Positions 13,496 to 20,276 of a stretch of DNA of 21,752 nt are shown in pieces. This stretch comes from Methanoregula sp. (GTDB taxonomy: Archaea; Halobacteriota; Methanomicrobia; Methanomicrobiales; Methanospirillaceae). Position 1 is the stretch's first letter. Every line of letters starts with the position of its first letter. Under the pieces are notes generated by a model that was given only the letters and a program-made list of their open reading frames with translations, was not told the origin of the DNA and did no database searches. The translations under genes and the position numbers were made by a program. The DNA is taken from the NCBI GenBank assembly GCA_023228295.1, contig JALOBP010000055.1:1-21752 (forward strand), given 5' to 3'.

Positions 13496-14449
13496 TTACG
13501 AAAATGTCTTGCAGTACCACTCCGCGTTTCTCTTATACGAGTAGTGCGGAGCCGGAAGGTACCCCTTGCTGTATTGTTCCCGGAACGCCCCAACCATGCT
13601 GACAATTGTTTCTTTGATTTGTGGATCCGGTGCAAAGACTGTGATATATGGTGTGCAGATCGGAAACCCGTCAGTACAGCCGGGTTTATGATTATAAAGG
13701 ACATTCTCGACGGCCGTGTTATAATGCGGGGGATTCGCCCACATGTTCATATTCGGTGACCCGCCAAACGAGATGATCCTCAATGATATCCCGGGTGTCA
13801 GTGCCGGTTGACCGCTGTCCTTTACTTCCGTGCCGGGCCGGAATTTGGCCTGAGCAACTTCCAGCGGCCACATTAGCGGTGCATAATGGCCAATAAATTC
13901 CCCTGCACGTATGAACCTGAACGAGGAAGTGGGGAGTTCAGCAGAAGTACTGGAATAGTAATTCTTCAAACGCTGTGCCGTCGACCATACGAATCGGGTT
14001 TTTCCTGAACCATCTTTTTGTTCGCAAACTCCGGCGACAATGGCAACTACATGATTCCTCTCGACCTTGTCCCCCGTATGTGTGTATTCCAGCCGAAAGG
14101 CCCGGCATGTCAGGGTATATCCCGAAGCATGTCTGATCCCTCCATGTATCAGACCATTGTGCTCCCTGAAGCAGGTAATGTGCCCGGGGATATCGGTACA
14201 GCAGTTCCGGACCGGAAGGATCGATCTTCCTTCCAGTTCTGCATTGTGTACTTCGCCCTGGTCCACATCGTATCGAATACTTTCAAGGAAGTGCCTGTGT
14301 ATTCCGGATAATCCTGCTGGGAGTGCATGCAGTTCCTTCTTTATCCTGCCGGCAATACTCCCCGGAAAGCCGGTATCAATCCACTCCTGCTTCAGGTTCA
14401 CAGCCCTCGTCATCAGTGCATCAACAGCATCCTCATCCACCCTTCTCAC
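13496..14449 (-). CDS. Unknown accessory protein A
   Basis: A 317-residue protein from GTG 14449. The start is supported by the decayed copy A', whose homologous codons begin at an ATG and read MRRI against MRRV here. The N-terminal 50 residues are helical and basic (NLKQEWIDTGFPG, GRIKKELHALPAG). A Cys/His-rich part follows (LPVRNCCTDIPGHITCFREHNGLIHGGIRH, about 78-107), then a mixed region and GCTDGFPICTPYITVFA (257-273). The C-terminus AEWYCKTFS matches the WxCKxF motif of protein B. It starts 36 bases after the stop of the caspase-like gene and is followed 11 bases later by B, so all three are probably one transcript. No known family is recognised. A substrate, adaptor or inhibitor of the peptidase is conceivable but is inference from position only. 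Confidence 0.75.
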   Translation of the reverse strand: MRRVDEDAVDALMTRAVNLKQEWIDTGFPGSIAGRIKKELHALPAGLSGIHRHFLESIRYDVDQGEVHNAELEGRSILPVRNCCTDIPGHITCFREHNGLIHGGIRHASGYTLTCRAFRLEYTHTGDKVERNHVVAIVAGVCEQKDGSGKTRFVWSTAQRLKNYYSSTSAELPTSSFRFIRAGEFIGHYAPLMWPLEVAQAKFRPGTEVKDSGQPALTPGISLRIISFGGSPNMNMWANPPHYNTAVENVLYNHKPGCTDGFPICTPYITVFAPDPQIKETIVSMVGAFREQYSKGYLPAPHYSYKRNAEWYCKTFS

Positions 14450-14485
14450 CCTGTAAATCCACGGTTCATGTATCCGTTATGCCCC

Positions 14486-15670
14486 CTACTTCCAGATTTG
14501 CTGCCACCAGAAAGCCCGATCGTAGCGACAGAGTCCTGACCATGAATAGAAGTTTGCCTTACTGACGCTGAAAGCGGTCTGCCATCGCTGAGCTGTATTG
14601 GTACTTCCCTGTACACATGCGTGGAGGATGACCACGTCCATGGCACGGCCGCCCATCCACGTCTGCACGTCCCCGGAGTCCATAACCTCGCCCGCATTCG
14701 GCCACAGGAAATCATTACCTCCCCTGTCCCCCGGTGTTCCATTGGCAGAATCCCCGGCTTTGATGTCGCCGCCATGCCCTATGAAACAGATGGCCGTGAA
14801 CTGCCCGCTCCTTAAGAGGCGCTCAACCATCGCCCGTGTGAGTGTGTCCATGCGGTCCGTTGTATACCCACGATTCGTGAAATCTTTCTCCGCCTCAATC
14901 GCGGTGTTGTGCATGGCTTGGTCTACAAAGGTGTTTCCCGTAAGGTCACCGACAATGACAAGAGCCCATTTCTTCCCTTCGGCCTGTTTTTCTCTTCTGG
15001 CTTTGGCGATACGAACGGCCGGAGCTTTTCTCCCTGATGTCTTTTTAGTTGTCTCATGTTTTTCCTTCAGGATTGCCTTGACCTTTTTATCGGCGTGAAA
15101 CTTTTTTTCTGAATTGTCAGTTTCTTTATCCAGGAATGTGTCGATATCTTCAGGTCCGACAGATTTTAGAATTCCAGGTTTTTTTCTGGCTGGGCACTCA
15201 CATGTTTTCAGCCCGTTTACCTCCCAGAGAAAATCAATCCTTTTGAGATTGATGCTACTTCGGAGAACCTCTACCTGTATCTCGAATCCACAGATACATA
15301 ATTCATTCAGGTTTCCCAGAACATTATCCTCATTCGAGACTCTCAGGTTATTAGGGCCCCAGTCCTGCTCCCATATCAGAGGAATGGATGAAGACCCATC
15401 TGCAAAAACCAGGGTGAGTGTCGTGCGGACTTTTGCTCCAGTTCCACTGCCGTAAAAATGCAGATCCTCAATATCTGCCAAGTCATCAGTTGTTCCAAGA
15501 TACCCGGGTCCTCCTTTGGTATATTTATAACGCCAGATGCCGGTATCTCCCTTTGCTAACGACAAGCCACCCGTGCTCGTCCCCGTTACATCAACATCAT
15601 CGTCTCCGAATTCGTCGAGATGACACTCCTCCACCGTCTTATTAGGCTCAAATTGTTTTGTTTTTGGCAT
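14486..15670 (-). CDS. Caspase-like (clan CD) cysteine peptidase with beta-rich N-terminal domain
   Basis: The 394-residue protein starts at ATG 15670 behind a strong GGGAGGA ribosome site. Residues 60-155 look like a beta-sandwich (VRTTLTLVFADGSSSIPLIW, then CGFEIQVEVLRSSINLKRIDFLWEV). Residues 160-232 form a Lys/Glu-rich linker. The C-terminal domain begins with KKWALVIVGDLTG (a first strand), a helix (NTAIEAEKDFTNRGY), then FTAICFIGHGG with H299 and DVVILHACVQGS with C352. The hydrophobic-HG and hydrophobic-x-AC order is the clan CD dyad shared by caspases, metacaspases, gingipains, legumains and CHAT peptidases. No signal peptide is seen, so it is probably cytoplasmic. Which clan CD family it belongs to cannot be decided by eye. 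In bacterial and archaeal conflict systems such peptidases are often effectors activated by partner proteins. Confidence 0.8.
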   Translation of the reverse strand: MPKTKQFEPNKTVEECHLDEFGDDDVDVTGTSTGGLSLAKGDTGIWRYKYTKGGPGYLGTTDDLADIEDLHFYGSGTGAKVRTTLTLVFADGSSSIPLIWEQDWGPNNLRVSNEDNVLGNLNELCICGFEIQVEVLRSSINLKRIDFLWEVNGLKTCECPARKKPGILKSVGPEDIDTFLDKETDNSEKKFHADKKVKAILKEKHETTKKTSGRKAPAVRIAKARREKQAEGKKWALVIVGDLTGNTFVDQAMHNTAIEAEKDFTNRGYTTDRMDTLTRAMVERLLRSGQFTAICFIGHGGDIKAGDSANGTPGDRGGNDFLWPNAGEVMDSGDVQTWMGGRAMDVVILHACVQGSTNTAQRWQTAFSVSKANFYSWSGLCRYDRAFWWQQIWK

Positions 15671-15773
15671 ACTCTTCCTCCCTCAATGGAACATTTCTGA
15701 CTCTCTTGTGCGGTAATTATGCACCGAGGTCTATCCTGTGGCAATCAGTGCCACGTCCTCAACACACGTTCTG

Positions 15774-15790
15774 CGAAGGTTTTGCCTTCG
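15774..15790 (-). promoter_or_regulatory. Hairpin between the 322-aa gene and the caspase-like gene
   Basis: CGAAGG and CCTTCG form a perfect 6-bp stem with a five-base loop, 34 bases after the stop of the 322-aa gene. A second small inverted repeat (TGGCA/TGCCA, 15739-15753) lies downstream. On the minus strand no long T-run follows, so it could be an attenuator, a processing site or an imperfect terminator in the 153-base gap before the peptidase gene. Confidence 0.35.
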
Positions 15791-15823
15791 TGTTGCTAAT
15801 CATTCCGGCATTGGGGTAATTCT

Positions 15824-16792
15824 TCAGATATCCGAGCACTTCACTCCTTCAATGTTCAGTTTAATTTCTTCGCGCACGATACGGATCTTCGTTTTTGTGT
15901 GGAACCAGGACCGTTTCTTCTTCTGGAATACGTGCACCCGGACGGTCTCGTAACAGTAATGGGTACTGGTGCAGTAGAATCCCGAGAGGATCCTTGGTTT
16001 TTCTCCCACTGATACCATAGAGAATATCTCGATAATGAGATGGGGAGAACCGGACTGCTGGGCAAAATCCACGTAAATGCCGGGCGGACGGGTTGTAAGG
16101 GAAGTGTCCAGTGACTGCCCTTCCCCTCCCCCCGCTCTGTATTCATCCCCATTATTCACGACAATATCTCCCGATGCGTCTATCTCGTAATCCGGGAAAC
16201 GGATGGTATCCTGGGGGGAAATATCCTGTATATCAAGCTGGCTTATCACGTATTTCGGGCTCACGCTCCGCGTTTCCAGGTTGCCTGCGGGGAGCGGAGG
16301 CGGCTCAAAGGCTTTCGAAGTCTTGATCTCAAGCAGGGTCCCGTCAGGACCAAAACGATAGACCGTGAATTTGGAAGTGGAAATTATGCGGAAAATGCCT
16401 TCGTAGTACTCCCGGACTTTCATACGGGCAATCTGTACAATGCCGTAATCAGAATGCTTCAGCCGGATCTGCTTGATGTAAGTACTCTTCATGATTGCCT
16501 GGTACTCGTTATAACGCCTGAAAAGCAGGAGCTGGCCGTTACTCATGGGGATCATCTGGCTTACCAGCATCATCTCCCCCAATCGCTGGAGGGTCAGTAT
16601 CATCCAGAAGTCATACTGTGCAGATGGATCCGGGTTTGAAAATTTCCAGCAGTATGCCTCTGTGTCCGGTAACTTTTCCGGACAGGTAAACGTCATCTTC
16701 CCGCGTCCATCCTTTTCAAGCATGGGAATGAAAGCTGTTTCTGTAGCTTCATCGCGGGCTGCCATGGTATCAGGATGTCTCTTTGTAACCAT
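15824..16792 (-). CDS. Unknown protein upstream of the caspase-like gene
   Basis: A 322-residue protein from ATG 16792, chosen because GGAGGAG (16796-16802) sits four bases upstream. Longer starts at 16804 and 16843 would place this ribosome site inside the gene. The N-terminal 40 residues are charged. The middle reads as alternating strands and helices (FWMILTLQRLGEMMLVSQMI, YIKQIRLKHSDYGIVQIARM, YYEGIFRIISTSKFTVYRFG). The C-terminal half is beta-rich with a Gly/acidic loop (NNGDEYRAGGGEGQSL), and the last part (VRVHVFQKKKRSW, then VREEIKLNIEGVKCSDI) is basic then acidic. No membrane segment, signal peptide or known motif is visible. It sits 153 bases before the peptidase gene and 251 bases after the 318-aa gene on the same strand, so membership of one locus is likely but a single transcript is not certain. 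Confidence 0.75.
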   Translation of the reverse strand: MVTKRHPDTMAARDEATETAFIPMLEKDGRGKMTFTCPEKLPDTEAYCWKFSNPDPSAQYDFWMILTLQRLGEMMLVSQMIPMSNGQLLLFRRYNEYQAIMKSTYIKQIRLKHSDYGIVQIARMKVREYYEGIFRIISTSKFTVYRFGPDGTLLEIKTSKAFEPPPLPAGNLETRSVSPKYVISQLDIQDISPQDTIRFPDYEIDASGDIVVNNGDEYRAGGGEGQSLDTSLTTRPPGIYVDFAQQSGSPHLIIEIFSMVSVGEKPRILSGFYCTSTHYCYETVRVHVFQKKKRSWFHTKTKIRIVREEIKLNIEGVKCSDI

Positions 16793-17043
16793 TATCTCCT
16801 CCATCAGATAACGAATTTTCAGGAAGGCAGAGTATGAGGACAATCGGGACAGGTTTCATCCGGTGGTATTGAAATACCAACCATCATAACGGGAAGAATA
16901 CATACCGACAGGATCACGCCCGGTTCGTCAGTATCCTCTTTTTTACCCTCTTTCTCTCACCTTCATGTGAAAAACATCTTATTCCACTCACTCGATTCTA
17001 CCGGAACCCGGGCAGTATTTTCCTTCCTTGTTATCCTCCATCC
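16793..17043. other. 251-base intergenic gap inside the accessory island
   Basis: No ORF with gene-like codon use is seen here. Apart from the GGAGGAG ribosome site for the 322-aa gene, the gap holds a T-rich stretch (16936-16954) and no clear TATA box for the minus strand. It may contain the end of the 318-aa transcript. Confidence 0.4.
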
Positions 17044-18000
17044 TCACTGTGCCGGGAATGTTACTATCTTCAGGTTCTGAACCCGTTCCTTGAGCTTCAT
17101 TTCTGCCTCGATCTTCAGTTTCGACCAGGTTTTCAGGTAATCGAAGTTAAATTTCACCGTCGAACCGCTGGCATCCGTGAGAGGCTTGCCATTGGAAAAA
17201 ACCGGATCGCCCATTGCAGGGCCGTATGCGGCTCCGGCAGGCGTCATACTTTTCAGGTTGAGACCAAGGTCCAGACTCATTTTCGTTGACTTCTGCACGC
17301 TTTCATACATGAACTTCTTGTAGATCTCAGTCTCGACATACTCCACCCCGACAATGGTGTTTGTTTTTTCGCCAAAGAACGTCTGATCATAGAGGAGGTG
17401 TCGCCCTCCTACGCAGAAATAGGAGCGAGCCATAATCGGTTTTGAACCAATAGCGATGAATGAATTAAATTTACCGACGTCATACTCCTTGCAGGAACTC
17501 TTTTCCTTATACATCTCCTGGATCTGCTGTATCAATTGTGTATCATTGGAAATCTGGGCCTCTTCTTTGGTCTGCACGCTTTTATCCTCCGGTGTATCGG
17601 GCTTCGGTTCAGCATCGCTTTGGGTTTTTTTCTGCGTGACCACTTTACCGTGGGTGTGAAAAGCACCGTGATAGGACGGAAAGTCTGACAACAAGACATT
17701 ATCCATGGCCAGATCCCTGATTTCCTCCTTCGTTGCGATAAACGGAATGTTAGGCTTGCCTTTTTTCTCAACGATATTAAGAATCAGATGGGATTTCTCA
17801 TTTTTCGGAGTCAGAACATAATGCACACGGCCGCCTTCTGTAAGGCTTATCGTGCCCGTCTTAAGATCAGATTGATTGAGAAAATCTGCAAATTTCACCA
17901 TTTTTTCCATCATCTCTCCTCCACAATCATTGGAGCCGGGTTTCCATCCCGCCCCAAGCAGAAGACCTATTAAATTGTCCAGGATCTTATACTTTTCCAT
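17044..18000 (-). CDS. Unknown protein with His-x-His motif, possible JAB/MPN-like fold
   Basis: A 318-residue protein from ATG 18000, first gene of the accessory island. Residues 1-45 are helical. A strand-rich part (TGTISLTEGGRVHYVLTP, SHLILNIVEKKG) leads to a helix (TKEEIRDLAMD) and then FPSYHGAFHTHGKV with H115 and H117. A charged, probably disordered segment (123-148) follows, then ISNDTQLIQQIQEMY, FNSFIAIGSKP and a long C-terminal region. The hydrophobic-HTH-G pattern followed by S/D, a helix and a hydrophobic strand resembles the JAMM site of JAB/MPN metallopeptidases. In that reading the loop between HxH and the Ser/Asp part would carry an insertion, and the canonical SxxD spacing is not met (SND). 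This is a suggestion, not an assignment. A TATA-like stretch lies about 27 bases before the ATG. Confidence 0.75.
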   Translation of the reverse strand: MEKYKILDNLIGLLLGAGWKPGSNDCGGEMMEKMVKFADFLNQSDLKTGTISLTEGGRVHYVLTPKNEKSHLILNIVEKKGKPNIPFIATKEEIRDLAMDNVLLSDFPSYHGAFHTHGKVVTQKKTQSDAEPKPDTPEDKSVQTKEEAQISNDTQLIQQIQEMYKEKSSCKEYDVGKFNSFIAIGSKPIMARSYFCVGGRHLLYDQTFFGEKTNTIVGVEYVETEIYKKFMYESVQKSTKMSLDLGLNLKSMTPAGAAYGPAMGDPVFSNGKPLTDASGSTVKFNFDYLKTWSKLKIEAEMKLKERVQNLKIVTFPAQ

Positions 18001-18018
18001 TCTATTTTTTTATTGCAT

Positions 18019-18034
18019 AATAAGTAAATAACCA
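18019..18034 (-). promoter_or_regulatory. TATA box of the accessory island
   Basis: On the minus strand, TTGGTTATTTACTTAT is centred about 27 bases before ATG 18000, with no Shine-Dalgarno sequence, pointing to a leaderless start. The whole 18001-18110 interval is much richer in A/T than the rest of the window, a common mark of acquired DNA borders. Confidence 0.45.
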
Positions 18035-18119
18035 ATAATAGTGATTATTTGATAAAAAAGATCTGAATTTTTAATATTTTACTAATTTATTTTGTACGTA
18101 CGATATCCAGTATATTCTG

Positions 18120-18599
18120 TTATAGTACCATCTCAATATCCAAAAACGCCATAATCTCCCTGATATCCGGCACCGAGTGCACCGGGTAGATCTTCACGAA
18201 ACGAATCCGCTGCTTCTCGTCCACGATGATATTCGCCCGCTCGGAGAACCCGTTCTCGTCCCGGAAGATCCCGTACTTCATTGCTACCGAGCCGTGCGGC
18301 CAGAAGTCGCAGAGAAGCGGGGTTTTGGTAATACCAAGCGACGCTGCCCATGCCCTCTTGCAGGGAACTGAGTCGACACTGATACCGACCGCTACGCAGT
18401 TTAGTGCCGCGAGTTCCTCCCTTTTATCTTCCAGCGATTTCATCTGGGCAGCGCAGAACTCCGTCCACGCAAGCGGGTGGAAGGAGAGGAGCACGCGTTT
18501 GCCTGCCTGCTCGTAGAGATCGAAGGTCTTGTCGTTTGAGTCCTTGAGCGAGAAGTTCCGTGCCGGATCCCCGGGCTGTACCATTCCTGCCAGTGTCAT
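18120..18599 (-). CDS. Peroxiredoxin (AhpC/TSA family)
   Basis: From ATG 18599 the protein has 159 residues and a thioredoxin fold: MVQPGDPARNFSLKDSNDKTFDLYE, then FHPLAWTEFCAAQ with peroxidatic C49 in the P-x-x-x-T-x-x-C motif, and the conserved Arg at R122 (SERANIIVDEKQRI). C80 (DSVPCKRAW) and C97 are candidates for resolving cysteines. It reduces hydrogen and organic peroxides with electrons from thioredoxin-like partners. The start is uncertain: ATG 18659 is possible as a leaderless start 27-34 bases after a TATA box and would add 20 Ser/Pro-rich residues. ATG 18584 would begin MVQPGDP, as many relatives do. With katG nearby this forms an oxidant-defence neighbourhood. Confidence 0.93.
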   Translation of the reverse strand: MTLAGMVQPGDPARNFSLKDSNDKTFDLYEQAGKRVLLSFHPLAWTEFCAAQMKSLEDKREELAALNCVAVGISVDSVPCKRAWAASLGITKTPLLCDFWPHGSVAMKYGIFRDENGFSERANIIVDEKQRIRFVKIYPVHSVPDIREIMAFLDIEMVL

Positions 18600-18691
18600 T
18601 TTAACCATCCGTAACGGGGATGTAGTGCCGGAAGGTGATGAGGGTTTGGATAGGGACATCGATATCTTTCGGCTGGCAGGAATCCCTTTTT

Positions 18692-18708
18692 ATCCCCACC
18701 GACCCCCC
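18692..18708 (-). repeat. G-rich motif copy 1
   Basis: On the minus strand this reads GGGGGGTCGGTGGGGAT and runs directly into the TATA box ATAAAAAG of the peroxiredoxin promoter. It occupies the place of a BRE or upstream operator. Confidence 0.6.
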
Positions 18709-18787
18709 TCATTCCAGATTGTCTATTTATCTCAATTTTTACTTCGTTGAATCCTGGCAAATCCACAGACATCCTGAGGTGCATGAT

Positions 18788-18803
18788 GGGGGGTCTGTGG
18801 GGA
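18788..18803 (+). repeat. G-rich motif copy 2 (inverted)
   Basis: On the plus strand this reads GGGGGGTCTGTGGGGA, one base different from copies 1 and 3, followed by AAATATGTATTTTAG, another A/T-rich stretch that could be a TATA box for plus-strand transcription. Confidence 0.6.
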
Positions 18804-18941
18804 AAATATGTATTTTAGAAAATATTCCACGCGTTTTTTTGTGCGTCCCGGGCACAGATCTTCCGACAAATCCCGACGAAAATTCCCACTCCCCTTTATG
18901 ACTGGTCCCGGGTTCTGGTTCGAGTGTACGCAAAACAATTA

Positions 18942-18958
18942 ATCCCCACCGACCCCCC
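18942..18958 (-). repeat. G-rich motif copy 3
   Basis: On the minus strand this reads GGGGGGTCGGTGGGGAT, identical to copy 1 over 17 bases, followed by TAATTGTTTTG. No minus-strand gene begins at the matching distance, so its role as a promoter element is unproven. Confidence 0.6.
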
Positions 18959-19037
18959 GCACCCCCCGCATCTGCGTTCCGGTCCGGGCCTCATCCCCCT
19001 CTTTAATATTCCCGGGCAGGTAACCGGTAACGTAATC

Positions 19038-20165
19038 ATGCTCGCCACGGCCGACCTCCATATCCATTCCCCGTACTCGATTGCCGTCTCCCGGTTCATG
19101 CAGCCGGAACAGCTCATCAAAGGGTGTGTAACAAAAGGTATCAACGTGCTCGGCACGGGCGATGCCCTCCAGCCGGCCTGGCTGAATGGCTGGAAACCGT
19201 TCCTTGAGAACGATGCGGGGATCGTCATCGTCCCGCAGGGCGAGATCGAGGACAAAAAACGGGTCCACCACCTCATCCTTGCAGAAGACCCTGCCCAGTT
19301 CGACCAGCTCCGCGACCTGCTCGAAGGAACCTGCAAGAGTTTTGTCACCGCCGGCAGGCCGCACGTGTACCTGACTGGCGAGGAGATCGCAAACGCCGCC
19401 CATGACGTGGGGGCGCTGGTTGGCCCGGCGCATGCCTTCACCCCGTGGACCGCGATGTATGCCTACTTTGACAGTGTCCCCGCATGCTATGGGAATGCGA
19501 AGATCGATTTCCTTGAGCTCGGCCTCTCCGCGGACAGCTCCTATGGGGCGGCCATCCCCGACCTGTACGGCATCCCGTTCCTCACCAATTCAGATGCCCA
19601 CAGCCCGTACCCGGATAAGCTCGGTCGTGAGTTCAACCGCCTCCGCACAGGAGGACCCACGGCTAAAGATGTGCTGGCCGCAATCCGGGAAGGGGCCATC
19701 GAAATGAACGCCGGTTTCTTTCCCGAGGAAGGGAAGTACAACCGCACGGCCTGCACCCGGTGCTACGAGCAGTACTCTCTCGAAGAGGCCATCCGGTTCC
19801 AGTGGCGGTGCCCGGCTGATGGCGGGATCATCAAAAAGGGCGTATCCGACCGGGCAAAGGAGCTTGCGCACGGCAGCGAGGCCCGGGCCCGGCCACCCTA
19901 TGTCCGTGTCATCCCGCTTGCCCAGATCATCCAGACCATGGAAGGGACATCGTCGCCGAACACGAAGAAGTGCAAGGCGATCTATGCATCCTTCATCGAA
20001 ACATTCGGCAACGAGATCGCAGTGCTCATCGATGTCCCGATAGCGGAGATCAGGGCGGTCCATCCGAAAGTCGCAGACGCAATTGCTGCCCTGCGGGACG
20101 GCACCGTCACGCTCCACCCGGGCGGCGGCGGGAAGTACGGGACGTTCTCGCTGCAGGGAAGCTAA
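19038..20165 (+). CDS. endoQ: Endonuclease Q-type PHP-domain protein (TIGR00375 family)
   Basis: The 375-residue protein starts MLATADLHIHSPYSIAV, with PHP motif residues D6, H8 and H10. It continues with VLGTGDALQPAWL, EIEDKKRVHHLIL, VGPAHAFTPW and TNSDAHSPYPDKLGREFN, all metal-site motifs of the family whose Thermococcus/Pyrococcus member is EndoQ. EndoQ nicks DNA 5' of uracil, hypoxanthine and abasic sites. The zinc element ACTRCYEQYSLEEAIRFQWRC follows, with C239, C242 and C258. The fourth position is Asp (CPADGG, D261) where relatives usually have Cys. ATG 19038 fits both the PHP start and a TATA box 32 bases upstream. A longer frame from 18924 runs through the G-rich repeats and is unlikely. 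The C-terminal part contains a helix-hairpin-like domain (FGNEIAVLIDVPIAEIRAVHPKVADAI). Confidence 0.88.
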   Translation: MLATADLHIHSPYSIAVSRFMQPEQLIKGCVTKGINVLGTGDALQPAWLNGWKPFLENDAGIVIVPQGEIEDKKRVHHLILAEDPAQFDQLRDLLEGTCKSFVTAGRPHVYLTGEEIANAAHDVGALVGPAHAFTPWTAMYAYFDSVPACYGNAKIDFLELGLSADSSYGAAIPDLYGIPFLTNSDAHSPYPDKLGREFNRLRTGGPTAKDVLAAIREGAIEMNAGFFPEEGKYNRTACTRCYEQYSLEEAIRFQWRCPADGGIIKKGVSDRAKELAHGSEARARPPYVRVIPLAQIIQTMEGTSSPNTKKCKAIYASFIETFGNEIAVLIDVPIAEIRAVHPKVADAIAALRDGTVTLHPGGGGKYGTFSLQGS

Positions 20166-20223
20166 TACGTATCATTTTCCATCGCCGTAGTCAAAACCCG
20201 GCCATCCAAACTTTTATCGTCAC

Positions 20224-20270
20224 ATTGTTATAATCACTGCCGTGGATATCATCATTCAGCGGTAGGTGAT
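20224..20270 (+). promoter_or_regulatory. katG promoter and ribosome-binding site
   Basis: TTGTTATAATC (20226-20236) is a likely TATA box, giving a short leader. AGGTGAT at 20264-20270 is a near-perfect Shine-Dalgarno sequence six bases before ATG 20277 and selects that start. Confidence 0.6.
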
Positions 20271-20276
20271 TATGGT

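Larger units (their letters stand above)
18600..19037. promoter_or_regulatory. Intergenic region between peroxiredoxin and EndoQ genes
   Basis: This 438-base gap contains promoters for both divergent genes: ATAAAAAG on the minus strand (18686-18693) for peroxiredoxin, and TTTAATATT on the plus strand (19002-19010), about 32 bases before ATG 19038. It also carries three copies of a G-rich motif, listed separately. No ORF here has convincing coding character. Confidence 0.55.

Noticed and set aside
14598..15098. 166-codon plus-strand frame over the caspase-like domain
   Set aside because: It is antisense to a gene with a strong ribosome site and a recognisable catalytic dyad. Its own product is Ser/Ala/Pro-rich with no motif.
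18681..18960. CRISPR-like array of G/C-rich repeats
   Set aside because: There are only three short copies, one inverted, with unequal spacing (about 80 and 140 bases). This does not fit a CRISPR array.
18924..19037. N-terminal 38-codon extension of the EndoQ-type gene
   Set aside because: It reads through the third G-rich repeat and a promoter, is Pro-rich, and the family starts right at the PHP motif (MLATADLHIH).
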